DNA of 64,000 bases, from contig CBDCDJ010000007.1 in NCBI GenBank assembly GCA_965215355.1, forward strand, positions 620,001 to 684,000, written 5' to 3'. The stretch's first letter is position 1; every line of letters starts with the position of its first letter. This DNA comes from CBDCDJ01 sp965215355 (lineage in GTDB: Bacteria; Deinococcota; Deinococci; Deinococcales; Trueperaceae). The notes under the pieces were generated by a model that saw only the letters and a program-made list of their open reading frames with translations, had not been told where the DNA came from and ran no database searches. Positions 9,642-20,130 of the stretch are shown here, piece after piece. The translations under genes and the position numbers were made by a program.

Positions 9642-9786
9642 AAAAGCCTCCCTTGAAACTGCGCCGGACTCGAGCCCCGACGCGTCGTTTTACGTTGCCG
9701 CCATCCTAACACGGCGTTGCAAAGGGGCGTCGAACAGCCTCGAGTCCCTCGTCTCATGCGTCGAGAAACAAACTCACGTGTCAACC

Positions 9787-10469
9787 TCAGAAAGGGATGT
9801 CCAGCAAGTCTTCGCCCAGTATAAGGTTGCCGCTAAAGTCTTTTTGCACGCCGTTTTGCAACAGGCGCATCAGGGCCGGAGACTTCTTTCTGAAATGTGT
9901 TAGCACCAACGTTTTCACCCCGGCTTTCGTCGCCATTTTGCCAACCTGAGACGAGTCGGCGATGACGTGTTCGGCTAAGTGTTTGAACTCGGGTGTCGTG
10001 ACTTCAGCTTTGGCTAAGTAACAACTTTGAATCAGCACGTCGGCATCCTTGGCCAAGCTGTACCAACCGTCACCCGCAACCGAGTCGCCGGTCAAGGCTA
10101 TAACTTTGCTGTCGGCCTCGAGCCGGTAGCCCAAGCAGGGAAACTCGGCTTGGCTCAACCTATTCCCGTGTTTGACCGCCCCGACCGAGAGGAGCCAGGA
10201 CGCTTCTCGAACTAGAGAGTCTGCCTCGACCTCTTGCACCTCGATGAGCGTGTCGATGTCAGGTTTGTCCTCACCTGTCAAGGCAAAGGTGATGTCACGC
10301 TTGTAGACGATGTTCAAAAGCGTATCGACTATCTCTCTTGTACCAGGCGGCCCGAAAACTCGGATAGGCTTCCGGCGACCGGCGTGCCAAGCAGACACCA
10401 GCAAATCGCCGAGCCTTGCCGCGCGGACTCCAAAACAGGCGTTCCCGTACCCAACAGAGTCAGTTTCAT
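9787..10469 (-). pseudogene. Metallo-beta-lactamase-fold hydrolase lacking its HxHxDH segment
   Basis: The gene starts at ATG 10467-10469 with the standard N-terminus MKLTLLGTGTPVLESARQGS. It then jumps, out of frame, to LLVSAWHAGRRKPIRVFGPP (from about 10410), which in intact relatives lies just after the catalytic HxHxDH loop. About 45-50 residues, including all of that zinc-binding motif, are missing. Later metal ligands remain (the VKHGN His, the LTGDS Asp and the LTHFRKK His). Related enzymes are RNase Z/arylsulfatase-like hydrolases. It cannot be active as encoded and is a deletion pseudogene. Confidence 0.82.
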
Positions 10470-10511
10470 AGGGTGTCGAGTATAGCTCTAAAGTTGAAGC
10501 TTACAATACGC

Positions 10512-10904
10512 TTACACGGCCACTGAGTTGTCCTCGAGCCACTTCGCAAACCCCGCCTCGTCAACTTCACTCGAGGCCAAACCCTGCGTCATCACGACTG
10601 CCTCAGCTTCAGGGGCTTGCAGCGCGTAGCCGTTGACGGTCAAAAAGATGAACGCCGCCAAAAAACCCGTGCGCTTATTACCGTCTGCAAAAGGATGATT
10701 TTTGACGATGCCGCTCGCGTACATCGTCGCCAGCATGAACAGGTTGCGCTCGCCGTAGTGGTAGTGATTCTCAGGACGAGCGAGTGCCGAGTCCAGCGCG
10801 CCCTCGTCCCTTAGGCCCGCCAGTCCACCGTGCTCCGCCAGTTGCGCGTCGTGCGCGGCGAGGACGACGTTCGGCAGCAGCCACTGAGGCTCCGGCGTTG
10901 CCAC
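10512..10904 (-). CDS. doc: Doc-type Fic-fold toxin (death-on-curing)
   Basis: 130-residue toxin. The Fic/Doc active-site loop reads HPFADGNKRT (near residues 69-78), the Doc form with Lys in place of the canonical Fic Gly. Doc proteins phosphorylate elongation factor Tu and stop translation. The gene follows its antitoxin by 4 bp in the same direction, the usual antitoxin-first order. Length is typical of Doc. The N-terminus LLPNVVLAAHDAQLAEHGG also fits the family. Confidence 0.92.
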   Translation of the reverse strand: MATPEPQWLLPNVVLAAHDAQLAEHGGLAGLRDEGALDSALARPENHYHYGERNLFMLATMYASGIVKNHPFADGNKRTGFLAAFIFLTVNGYALQAPEAEAVVMTQGLASSEVDEAGFAKWLEDNSVAV

Positions 10905-10908
10905 CGGC

Positions 10909-11148
10909 TTACTTAGCTAGTTCTCTCAGCGCGTTGCGGTACTGCTGCATCCCCTGCTCGGCCGCCTTCATCTGCTGCTCGAACTGTGCATCGTAGGGCG
11001 TGATTTTGTAACCATCTTCAGTCTTGACCAAAAACACTTCGTCGCCCTGTTTTAGCGCCATGTCGGACAGAACTTCTTTGCTGAGGACAATCCCTGTCGA
11101 GTTCCCAACGGCGCGAAGTTTGGTTTTTACGACGTTGTTCATGAACAT
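10909..11148 (-). CDS. AbrB/MazE-type antitoxin partner of Doc
   Basis: 79 residues. The N-terminal swapped-hairpin DNA-binding domain has the family pattern KLRAVGNSTGIVLSKEVL and QGDEVFLVKTEDGYKITPYD. A C-terminal helix (QFEQQMKAAEQGMQQYRNAL) is the likely toxin-neutralising tail. Two ATGs in frame (11148 and 11142) are possible starts; neither has a strong ribosome-binding site. Palindromes overlapping the start suggest autoregulation. Confidence 0.9.
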   Translation of the reverse strand: MFMNNVVKTKLRAVGNSTGIVLSKEVLSDMALKQGDEVFLVKTEDGYKITPYDAQFEQQMKAAEQGMQQYRNALRELAK

Positions 11149-11153
11149 ATGTT
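11137..11153 (-). promoter_or_regulatory. Overlapping palindromes at the antitoxin start
   Basis: Two perfect 10-bp palindromes overlap by 3 bp: GTTCATGAAC (11137-11146) and AACATATGTT (11144-11153). They cover the start codon region of the AbrB-type antitoxin. AbrB/MazE antitoxins usually repress their own operon by binding such sites, so this is a candidate autoregulatory operator; binding is inferred. Confidence 0.4.
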
Positions 11154-11208
11154 AGCACAAACGTTATCACAATCTTCCTGAAACTCAACGGTCGTTTGTG
11201 CTTTCACC

Positions 11209-13377
<2,169 letters not shown>

Positions 13378-13513
13378 TGTGCCATTTTTAAGCCAAGGTG
13401 AAAGTCGCTTAAAAAGGGTCGAGTACCGAGTTGAAAGGTGTTTTCGGTCTTCGACCCCTTCTACACTCTAGAAATCCGTTCGGCGTGCGGAACGGCATCC
13501 TGAGGGACACGGT

Positions 13514-14234
13514 TTATAAAGGCTCCTGACCCAACGCCAAACGCCCGGTCAGACGTTGCTGCTCTTTTTCCGGCAGCGGGTGAAACTGTGCGCCGTGAAT
13601 GTCGCGCAAGAACCGCTCCAAGGTAAGACTGCGGAAAAACCCCCGCCCGCCGACGGCCTCGAGCGCCTTTTCGACGGTTGCCAGTGCAGCCTTGGCGGTG
13701 ATGGTTTTTCGGACCAGCACAGCGTTGGCGGTTTCGATCGTCGCTTCAAAGTCGTAATCGTCGGCGGTGGCTACCATACTTTCAAGCGCGGTAGCCTCCT
13801 CCGACCCGCTCGACCTCACCGTTCGAGGCGAGCCAGTCCCTAGCGCCGGTACTCACCAGCACGAGTTCTTTTGCGGCGACTCGCTCGAGCATGGTTTCGC
13901 CCGGCTGGCCGCGGTGGTACTTCCAGACGTTGGCGGCGACGAGGTGCTGGTGCATGGACAGGGCGAGCGCGGTCGAGGGGCAGTCATGGGCGAGATGGCG
14001 GAGCAGTTGACACACCTCGGGGTGGGCTGCACCGCCGCCGCCTAGTTCGCGGGGGATACCCGCCGAGAAGAGCTTTCGCTCTTTCAAGTCAGCGTAGTTG
14101 TCTGCTACAAAGGTGTCGTTGGCGTCGTGCGGGGCGGCTCGAGCCGCGAAGGTAGGCCCCAACGCCCGCACGACCTCGAGCCAGTCTGTGCCCCCTTGAG
14201 ACGCTTGTGCCGTTTTTGTCACTACGCTCCTCAT
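13514..14234 (-). pseudogene. Acyl-CoA dehydrogenase with large internal deletion
   Basis: Residues 1 to about 145 (ATG 14234 to about 13790) encode an acyl-CoA dehydrogenase N-terminus, with IPRELGGGGAAHPEVCQLLR and ALALSMHQHLVAANVWKYHR. After GEVERVGGGYR the frame jumps near 13785-13795 to a family C-terminus, ESMVATADDYDFEATIETAN to the stop at 13514. Relatives are close to 390 residues; about 140-150 residues covering the beta-domain and the start of the C-terminal helical domain are absent, and the two parts are in different frames. Non-functional remnant. The C-terminal LEAVGGRGFF motif is intact. Confidence 0.82.
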
Positions 14235-14382
14235 GGCTTCTCCTTTGACTTCACGCCGGCTCCGGGCACCACCGACTCTTCACTTCTATCTTCAACCGTT
14301 TGGACTCGGCTTCGCGCTGGTCGCTCCATTTCGTTTACGCCTCCTTGTGCCCCAGCGTAGCGGAGCCCAGACGGTTTGCCCA

Positions 14383-14423
14383 GTTCAGAAAGTGAACCCC
14401 CGTTCCGCGGCTGGCTGTATGAT
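14383..14423 (+). promoter_or_regulatory. Candidate promoter/operator of the HxlR gene
   Basis: An inverted repeat GTTCA-GAAAG-TGAAC (14383-14397) lies just upstream of TATGAT (14418-14423, five of six matches to a -10 box), 17 bp before the ATG. No convincing -35 is seen. HxlR regulators often bind inverted repeats near their own promoter; the assignment is tentative. Confidence 0.35.
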
Positions 14424-14439
14424 GGATGTGAGGTGAGCC

Positions 14440-15165
14440 ATGACGAAGTACGGCCAGTTTTGTCCGGTCACGCGGTCGCTCGAGATTCTCGGAGAGCGCT
14501 GGACGCTGCTCATCGTCAGGGACCTTGTGACCGGTGTCCGGCATTTCAACGAGCTGTCGCGCGGCCTGCCTAAGTTGTCTAGAGGGTTGCTCGCCAAAAG
14601 GCTCCGCCACCTCGAGGAGATGGGGCTGGTCGAGCGGGTCGTCCTCGGCGACCGGCAGACCGAATACCGCCTGACCGACGCGGGCGAGGCGACGAGGCCT
14701 ATTGTCGAAGCGCTTATCGCCTGGGGGGCGCACTGGGCTTTAGAGCAACCCATGTCGGATGAACTCGACCCCGTTTTGCTCATGTGGTGGCTGCGGCGGC
14801 GCGTCCTTGCCGAAGCCTTGCCGCTCGAGCGGGTGGTGGTACAGTTCGATTTTCATGGGGACCCAAAAAGCTACTGGCTCGTTCTGGAGCGGCGCGACGT
14901 GTCAGTGTGTTTCACGCCGCCCAACTTCGACGTCAACGTGTGGGTGATTGCCGACTTGTCGTCCTTTTACCAGGTTTGGCTCGGAAAGCTGCCGTTTGCC
15001 GGCGCAGTGGAAAAAGGGTCCATCGAGGTGAAATCGCTTCCGGCTTTAGAGCGTGCTTTCCCCGGCTGGTTCGCCTGGAGCCCGGCGGCTGAGGCGGTGC
15101 GCGCCGCGACTCAGCCCCGCCCGACGACGTCCGACACCCTTTCCGGTTCATTTTTTGAAAAGTAA
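14440..15165 (+). CDS. HxlR-family transcriptional regulator with C-terminal ligand-type domain
   Basis: 241 residues. The first 100 form a winged helix-turn-helix of HxlR type: CPVTRSLEILGERWTLLIVR, then FNELSRGLPKLSRGLLAKRL and the wing YRLTDAGEA. The remaining 140 residues are longer than in minimal HxlR proteins and resemble an SCP2/sterol-carrier-like domain seen in some members, a possible ligand sensor (inference). GAGGTG gives a ribosome-binding site 5 bp before the ATG. It diverges from the broken acyl-CoA dehydrogenase, a plausible former target. Confidence 0.88.
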   Translation: MTKYGQFCPVTRSLEILGERWTLLIVRDLVTGVRHFNELSRGLPKLSRGLLAKRLRHLEEMGLVERVVLGDRQTEYRLTDAGEATRPIVEALIAWGAHWALEQPMSDELDPVLLMWWLRRRVLAEALPLERVVVQFDFHGDPKSYWLVLERRDVSVCFTPPNFDVNVWVIADLSSFYQVWLGKLPFAGAVEKGSIEVKSLPALERAFPGWFAWSPAAEAVRAATQPRPTTSDTLSGSFFEK

Positions 15166-15377
15166 ATCAGGGTGAGGCGAGAAAGCAGTACAGACTGAAG
15201 CTAAGGAGCGGAAAACCTCTGCCGGGTTTGTCAAGCGCGGTAGCGGAAGCCGTGTTGATGCCCCAACTTTCCTATCCTTCGGCGTCTAGGAGTGTGGACA
15301 CCCAACAACACGCACGTCTGTGGTGGACTAGAAACCTTTGCGATTTGAGGGCAGAGCAGCTTGCCGCCCAACTTTTT

Positions 15378-16661
15378 CTATGGCACCTCGAACGCCCACT
15401 CGCCGCCGCGCATGACGGGCTCACGCTCGCCTCGGCTCGTTACGCCGTCGATGTCCATGTTTTCAGAGCCGACCATAAAGTCGACGTGGGTGAGGCTGTC
15501 GTTGGCCCCGGCTGCGGTAATCTCGGCCTCGGACATCTCGGTGCCGCCCGCGACGTTGAAGCGGTAAGCGCGGCCCAAGGCCAGGTGCGACGAGGCGTTT
15601 TCGTCGAACAGGGTGTTGTAGTAGAGGATGCGGGACAGGGAAATCGGGCTGCTGTGCGGGACCAGCGCGACCTCGCCCAAACGGCGCGCGCCTTCGTCGG
15701 TGTCCAACAGGCGCTCCAAGACTTCCGCGCCCCGCTCGGCGCGGAAGTCCACGACCGCTCCGCCCTCAAACGTCAGTTCGAAGCCGTCGATGAGGTTGCC
15801 CGCGTAGCTCAGCGGCAGGGTGTTACTTACTTTACCGTCTACGCGTTCAAAGTGCGGCATGGTGAAAACTTCTTCGGTCGGCAGGTTGGCGACGTAGACG
15901 ACACCGTCTTTGGTCGGCTGGGTGCCGCCGAGCCACAGGTGGTTTTCGGCCAACCCCACGGTGAGGTCGGTGCCCGGCGCGCGGTAGTGGAGCGCGCGGT
16001 ACTGCTTGTCGGTGAGGTAGGCGCGGCGCGCTTCTAAGTTCTCCAGGTGCCTTTGCCAGACCGCCACCGGGTCGTCCCGGTCGGCGCGCACGGTCGTGAA
16101 AATCGCGTTCCAGAGCTTGCGCTCCGCGACTTCGGGCGTCGCGTCGGGAAACACTTTGGTCGCCCAGCTCGGAATCGGCACGCTGACGATGCACCAGTTC
16201 AGATCGCTGTTCATGATGTGCTCGGTAAAGGGCCGCATCTCGGTTTGGGTGACCCGCTGCACCGTCGCGACGCTTTCCGGGTCTTGGTCTTTCAAGAGTT
16301 CGGGGTCGGCGGCGTGCACGGTCAAAATCGCGTCGCCCCGCGCGGCGGCGGCGAGCATGGCGTCGCGTGACCACTCGGGAAAAAGTTCGAACGAGTCTTT
16401 GGGCGCGTTTTGAAAACGCGCCAGCGTCACCGCGTCGTCGCTCCAGATGACGTTCACAAGAGGCGCTCCGGCTTGATAAGCCTTTTCGACCACCCGGCGC
16501 GTGAAGGGGGCGGTTTCGACCGCGGCGCGAACGGTGAGCTGTTGCCCGCGCTGCAAGTTGAGGCCGACGCGCACCACCAAAGTGGCGAAGTTCTCGAGCT
16601 TTTCTTCAAACGTCGGCGACACGGTACCTCGCGCCGCGGTTTTTGCTTGAGACATAGACAT
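15378..16661 (-). CDS. M29-family metallo-aminopeptidase
   Basis: 427-residue aminopeptidase of the AmpS/aminopeptidase T family, which removes N-terminal residues using two metal ions. Family landmarks are TEEVFTMPHFERVDG, the FELTFEGGAVVDF strand, the LGEVALVPHSSPIS segment and a C-terminal HVDFMVGS with the His and Asp ligands. Start ATG at 16661 is chosen because AAGGAG (16667-16672) lies 5 nt upstream; in-frame ATGs further out (16682, 16685) lack this. It is divergent from the iron-transport genes. The family is particularly common in Thermus/Deinococcus relatives. Confidence 0.93.
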   Translation of the reverse strand: MSMSQAKTAARGTVSPTFEEKLENFATLVVRVGLNLQRGQQLTVRAAVETAPFTRRVVEKAYQAGAPLVNVIWSDDAVTLARFQNAPKDSFELFPEWSRDAMLAAAARGDAILTVHAADPELLKDQDPESVATVQRVTQTEMRPFTEHIMNSDLNWCIVSVPIPSWATKVFPDATPEVAERKLWNAIFTTVRADRDDPVAVWQRHLENLEARRAYLTDKQYRALHYRAPGTDLTVGLAENHLWLGGTQPTKDGVVYVANLPTEEVFTMPHFERVDGKVSNTLPLSYAGNLIDGFELTFEGGAVVDFRAERGAEVLERLLDTDEGARRLGEVALVPHSSPISLSRILYYNTLFDENASSHLALGRAYRFNVAGGTEMSEAEITAAGANDSLTHVDFMVGSENMDIDGVTSRGEREPVMRGGEWAFEVP

Positions 16662-16794
16662 AGCTGCTCCTTGGTCTGCCATCATATCGGTCTGCCATCA
16701 TACCCGAGCAAAATGAGTGGAAAGTTCTTCGGCTCACGGCCGAACTGCGGGCGGGGCAGATGCCTTTGGCACCCGCACTCTGTCTCCTTCTATA

Positions 16795-16815
16795 AACTCG
16801 GAATCATTCCGAGTT
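16795..16815. promoter_or_regulatory. Perfect 21-bp palindrome upstream of the iron transport genes
   Basis: Arms AACTCGGAAT (16795-16804) and ATTCCGAGTT (16806-16815) around a single C. It sits between the divergent aminopeptidase and the iron-binding protein, 35 bp upstream of the predicted -35 box. Partial half-sites (ATTCCGA at 16841, ACTCGGGAT around 16855) recur nearby. The sequence does not look like a Fur or DtxR/IdeR consensus that I know. Probable operator; the regulator is unknown. Confidence 0.55.
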
Positions 16816-16849
16816 AACGTGCTGGACGTGCAAACTGTCAATTCCGACC

Positions 16850-16878
16850 TTGACACTCGGGATTAAACCTGCCATGAT
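16850..16878 (+). promoter_or_regulatory. Predicted sigma-70-type promoter for iron transport genes
   Basis: TTGACA (16850-16855) and CATGAT (16873-16878) are separated by 17 bp. This places transcription start near 16885, about 80 bp before the GTG start of the iron-binding protein. The -35 is perfect and the -10 has four of six consensus bases. Confidence 0.5.
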
Positions 16879-16967
16879 GCGAGACGCTGGTTTGAAGCAA
16901 GCACCTCGGGCTTGTACCGACTTAACCTGGCCCCCGCCGAACCCGCCTCGGCTTGAAAGGAAACAGT

Positions 16968-18020
16968 GTGAACCCACTACACCGCGCCCTCAAACTGCTC
17001 GTCTTTGGCACCGTTTTCGCGCCCTTGTTCGTGTCGGCACAAGAGGAAGCCGTCAACGTTTACTCAGCCCGCCACTACGACACCGACGTGGCGCTGTTCG
17101 ACACGTTTACCGAAGAAACCGGTATCACCGTCAACCTCATCGAGGGTGACGCCGACGAACTCATCGAGCGCATCCGCAGCGAGGGTGCCAACAGTCCCGC
17201 CGACGTGCTCATCACCACCGACGCCGGGCGGCTGTGGCGCGCCGAGGAAGACGGTTTGCTGCAAAGCGTGGACTCTGCGGCGCTCACCGAAGCCGTCCCT
17301 GAAAATTTGCGCCAGCCTGACGGTGAGTGGTTCGGCCTCACCAAGCGCGCCCGCGTCATCGTCTACAACAAAGACACCGTCGACCCCGCGGAGCTCTCGA
17401 CTTACGAAAGTTTGGCCGACCCGAAGTGGCGTGGCCGGGTGTGTGTGCGCAGCTCGAGCAACGTCTACAACCAGTCGCTGCTGGCCGCCATCGTCGCGGC
17501 CGACGGCGCGGAAGCCGCCGAAGCCTGGGCGACCGGTCTGGTCGAAAACTTCGCGCGGCCGCCCCAGGGCGGCGACACCGACCAAATCGAGGCCGTCGCC
17601 GCGGGCGAGTGCGACGTGGCAATAGTCAACCACTACTACTACGCCCGCCTGGTCGCGGACGCCGGTCCCGAAGCCGACGACGCCGTGAGCGAAGACCAAA
17701 CCGAGATTGCCGAGCGCGTGGGCCTCTTTTTCCCCAACCAAGCAGGCCGCGGCACCCACGTCAACATCAGCGGGGCGGCCGTTTTGCAAAACGCGCCCCA
17801 CCCGGAGGCCGCCGTGCGCTTTTTGGAGTTTCTGGTGACCGAAGAGGCGCAAGACATCTTCGCCGAGGGCAACTTCGAGTACCCGGTCGTGGCGGGCGTG
17901 CCCGTCGCGGCGGTCGTGCAGGGTTTCGGCGATTTTCAGGAGGACACCTTGAACGTCGCGGTGTTGGGCGAAAACAACCCCGAAGCAGTGCGCATCATGG
18001 ACCGGGCTGGCTGGCGGTAA
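16968..18020 (+). CDS. Ferric iron ABC transporter, periplasmic binding protein
   Basis: 350-residue FbpA/FutA-type binding protein. A signal peptide (MNPLHRALKLLVFGTVF then a cleavage after VSAQ) precedes the mature start VNVYSARHYDTD. The Fe(III)-binding tyrosine cluster is in VNHYYYARLVADA (near 17620-17655). GTG 16968 is chosen because AAAGGA (16956-16961) is 6 nt upstream; a TTG at 16953 is also in frame. It is followed 19 bp later by the permease. The family delivers Fe3+ to an FbpB/FbpC inner-membrane complex. Confidence 0.92.
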   Translation: MNPLHRALKLLVFGTVFAPLFVSAQEEAVNVYSARHYDTDVALFDTFTEETGITVNLIEGDADELIERIRSEGANSPADVLITTDAGRLWRAEEDGLLQSVDSAALTEAVPENLRQPDGEWFGLTKRARVIVYNKDTVDPAELSTYESLADPKWRGRVCVRSSSNVYNQSLLAAIVAADGAEAAEAWATGLVENFARPPQGGDTDQIEAVAAGECDVAIVNHYYYARLVADAGPEADDAVSEDQTEIAERVGLFFPNQAGRGTHVNISGAAVLQNAPHPEAAVRFLEFLVTEEAQDIFAEGNFEYPVVAGVPVAAVVQGFGDFQEDTLNVAVLGENNPEAVRIMDRAGWR

Positions 18021-18039
18021 GGGCTCGAGCCTTGACACG

Positions 18040-19740
18040 ATGAACAAGCTCGCCCGCGCCCGCGTTCTACCCCGACCCCGAGTTGGGCGGGGCAAGCGCT
18101 GGCGTTTGAGCGGCTGGACCGTGGCGATTCTGGCGCTGACCCTGCTCTTCGCCGCGCCCGTCGCCACCGTGCTGGGCAGTCTGTTCGTGCCGACGAACGA
18201 CACCTGGCGGCACCTCAGCTCGACGGTGTTGCCCCGTTACGTGGCGAACTCGCTGTGGCTCGTGCTGGGCGTCGGCGTGGGCACGCTGGTGGTCGGCGTG
18301 GGCACGGCCTGGCTCACGACGATGTGCCGCTTTCCGGGCCGGCGCGTGCTCGAGTGGGCGCTGCTGTTGCCGATGGCTGTTCCGGCTTACATTTTGGCCT
18401 ACACCTATACCGACTTTTTGCAGTTCTCGGGGCCGCTGCAGAGTGCGCTGCGCGACCTGACCGGCTGGGGCGCGCGCGACTACTGGTTTCCGAACGTGCG
18501 GAGTTTGGGCGGCGCGGTCACCTTGCTCACGCTGGCGCTTTATCCTTATGTCTACCTCTTGGCGCGCACCGCCTTTTTGGAGCAGTCCACGACGATGCTG
18601 GAGGCCGCGCAGTGTTTGCGCTGCAACCCCTGGACGAGTTTTTTCAGGCTGTCGTTGCCCCTGGCGCGGCCCGCGATCGTCGCCGGGGTGAGCTTGGCGC
18701 TCATGGAAACGCTCTCCGACTTCGGCACGGTCGACTACTTTGGGATTCCCACCTTTACGACCGGCATTTACCGCACCTGGTTCGGGCTGGGCGAACGCTT
18801 GGCGGCGGTGCAGTTGGCGGCCTGGCTGCTGGTGTTCGTGCTGGCGTTGCTGGCCGTCGAGCGCGTGTCGCGCCGTTCGTGGCGGCACGCCGGCAGCGTC
18901 GGCCGCTACCGCGCGCTGCTCACCTACCCGCTTTGCGGGGTCAGGGCGGGACTCGCCTTTGCGACCTGCTTCGTCCCCGTGCTCACCGGCTTTTTGCTGC
19001 CGGCCGGGTTGCTCCTGAACATGACCCTGAACCACGCGCAGCGCGCGTTCAACCCGCAGTTTTGGAACTACGCGCGCAACAGCCTGACGCTCGCCGTCGT
19101 CGCCGCCCTGCTCGCGGTGGTCGTCGGGCTGGTGCTGGCTTACGGCGCGCGCATCCGCCCCACCCTGCTCAACCGAACGGCGACCCGCGTCGCGACGATT
19201 GGCTACGCGGTGCCGGGCTCGGTCATTGCGGTGAGCATCCTGGTGGGTTTCGGCTGGGCGGACAACCATCTGGACGGTTTTATGCGCGCCGCCTTCGGCG
19301 TGTCGACCGGGCTGCTGCTGAGCGGCACTTTTGTAGGCCTGGTCTTCGCCTACCTGGTCCGCTTTTTGACCGCCTCGTTCAACACCGTAGAGGCCGGTTT
19401 GACCCGGGTCACCAAGACGATGGACGACGCCGCCCTGACCCTGGGCCAGCGCTCGCTGGCGCGGCTGTTCAAGGTGCACGTGCCCTTGCTGCGCGGCAGC
19501 CTGCTCACCGCCGCGCTGCTGGTTTTCGTCGACGTCATCAAAGAACTGCCCGCGACCCTGATTGTGCGGCCCTTCAACTTAGACACGCTCTCCGTGCGCG
19601 TTTACCGACTCGCCTCGGACGAACGTCTGGTCGAGGCGTCGGGCGGGGCGCTGGCCATCGTGCTGGTCGGGTTGCTGCCGGTGTTGGTCTTGAGCGTCGC
19701 CATCGCCCGAACGCGCTCGCGCAAACCCGCAGAGGCGTAG
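18040..19740 (+). CDS. Ferric iron ABC transporter, two-domain permease
   Basis: 566 residues with two MetI-type permease halves and about 12 membrane spans (FbpB/SfuB type). EAA loops for ATPase docking are visible in both halves: EAAQCLRCNPWTSFFRLSLP (near 18601) and DDAALTLGQRSLARLFKVHV (near 19420). It forms an operon with the binding protein. The matching ATPase (FbpC) is absent downstream, so the complex must use an ATPase encoded elsewhere. ATG start at 18040. Confidence 0.93.
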   Translation: MNKLARARVLPRPRVGRGKRWRLSGWTVAILALTLLFAAPVATVLGSLFVPTNDTWRHLSSTVLPRYVANSLWLVLGVGVGTLVVGVGTAWLTTMCRFPGRRVLEWALLLPMAVPAYILAYTYTDFLQFSGPLQSALRDLTGWGARDYWFPNVRSLGGAVTLLTLALYPYVYLLARTAFLEQSTTMLEAAQCLRCNPWTSFFRLSLPLARPAIVAGVSLALMETLSDFGTVDYFGIPTFTTGIYRTWFGLGERLAAVQLAAWLLVFVLALLAVERVSRRSWRHAGSVGRYRALLTYPLCGVRAGLAFATCFVPVLTGFLLPAGLLLNMTLNHAQRAFNPQFWNYARNSLTLAVVAALLAVVVGLVLAYGARIRPTLLNRTATRVATIGYAVPGSVIAVSILVGFGWADNHLDGFMRAAFGVSTGLLLSGTFVGLVFAYLVRFLTASFNTVEAGLTRVTKTMDDAALTLGQRSLARLFKVHVPLLRGSLLTAALLVFVDVIKELPATLIVRPFNLDTLSVRVYRLASDERLVEASGGALAIVLVGLLPVLVLSVAIARTRSRKPAEA

Positions 19741-19919
19741 GACAGGCGAGGCGTAGGACGTTTGCCGTTCGCTCGAGCCGCACGCCCCGGTTCAAAAGGG
19801 TCGCTAGGTGGTTTACGGTGTGGCTTACGGAGAAGTGGTTTAAAGACACGCGGCTTACAGAGCCGCCCGCTACGCTTTGTATACTGTACGAGACGAGGTG
19901 TGAGCCTCATCCACAACCG

Positions 19920-20062
19920 AAAAGTCCTTCAGGGCAGGGTGCAATTCCCGACCGGCGGTGAGGTTGTCAAAACCGAGTCCGCGAAGCCTGAGCCCAAGCT
20001 CAGCGCCCGAGCTGGTGAAAAACCGGCACCGACGGTGACAGTCCGGATGAAAGAAGGAGGGT
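19920..20062 (+). ncRNA. FMN riboswitch (RFN element)
   Basis: The conserved RFN blocks are present in order: TTCAGGGCAGGGTGCAATTC, CCGACCGGCGGT, GAGTCCGCGA, CTGGTGAAAAACCGGCACCG and GACGGTGACAGTCCGGATGA, ending in AGAAGGAGG. It binds FMN and represses riboflavin synthesis or transport genes. It lies directly upstream of ribD in the right orientation. Confidence 0.96.
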
Positions 20063-20066
20063 AGCT

Positions 20067-20110
20067 GCGGCCGCCGTTACGGCCGCGGATGTCAAGTGCA
20101 CCATTTTTTT
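20067..20110 (+). terminator. FMN riboswitch expression-platform hairpin
   Basis: A perfect GC stem GCGGCCG (20067-20073) / CGGCCGC (20080-20086) with a 6-nt loop follows the aptamer; a T7 run lies at 20104-20110. The 17-nt gap between stem and T-run is longer than in a textbook terminator, so it may combine with other pairing. Transcription attenuation is the likely mechanism. Confidence 0.5.
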
Positions 20111-20130
20111 AGCAACCGTGAGGTCGCGCC

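Noticed and set aside
15166..15377. Search for tRNA or riboswitch in gaps (for example 15166-15377, 39624-39856, 49122-49401)
   Set aside because: No cloverleaf, T-loop or conserved aptamer blocks were found; only the FMN and yybP-ykoY elements are supported.
17064..19479. Long minus-strand open frames opposite the iron-transport genes
   Set aside because: They are Arg/His/Gln-rich antisense shadows of the binding protein and permease with no domain signal; typical of high-GC DNA.
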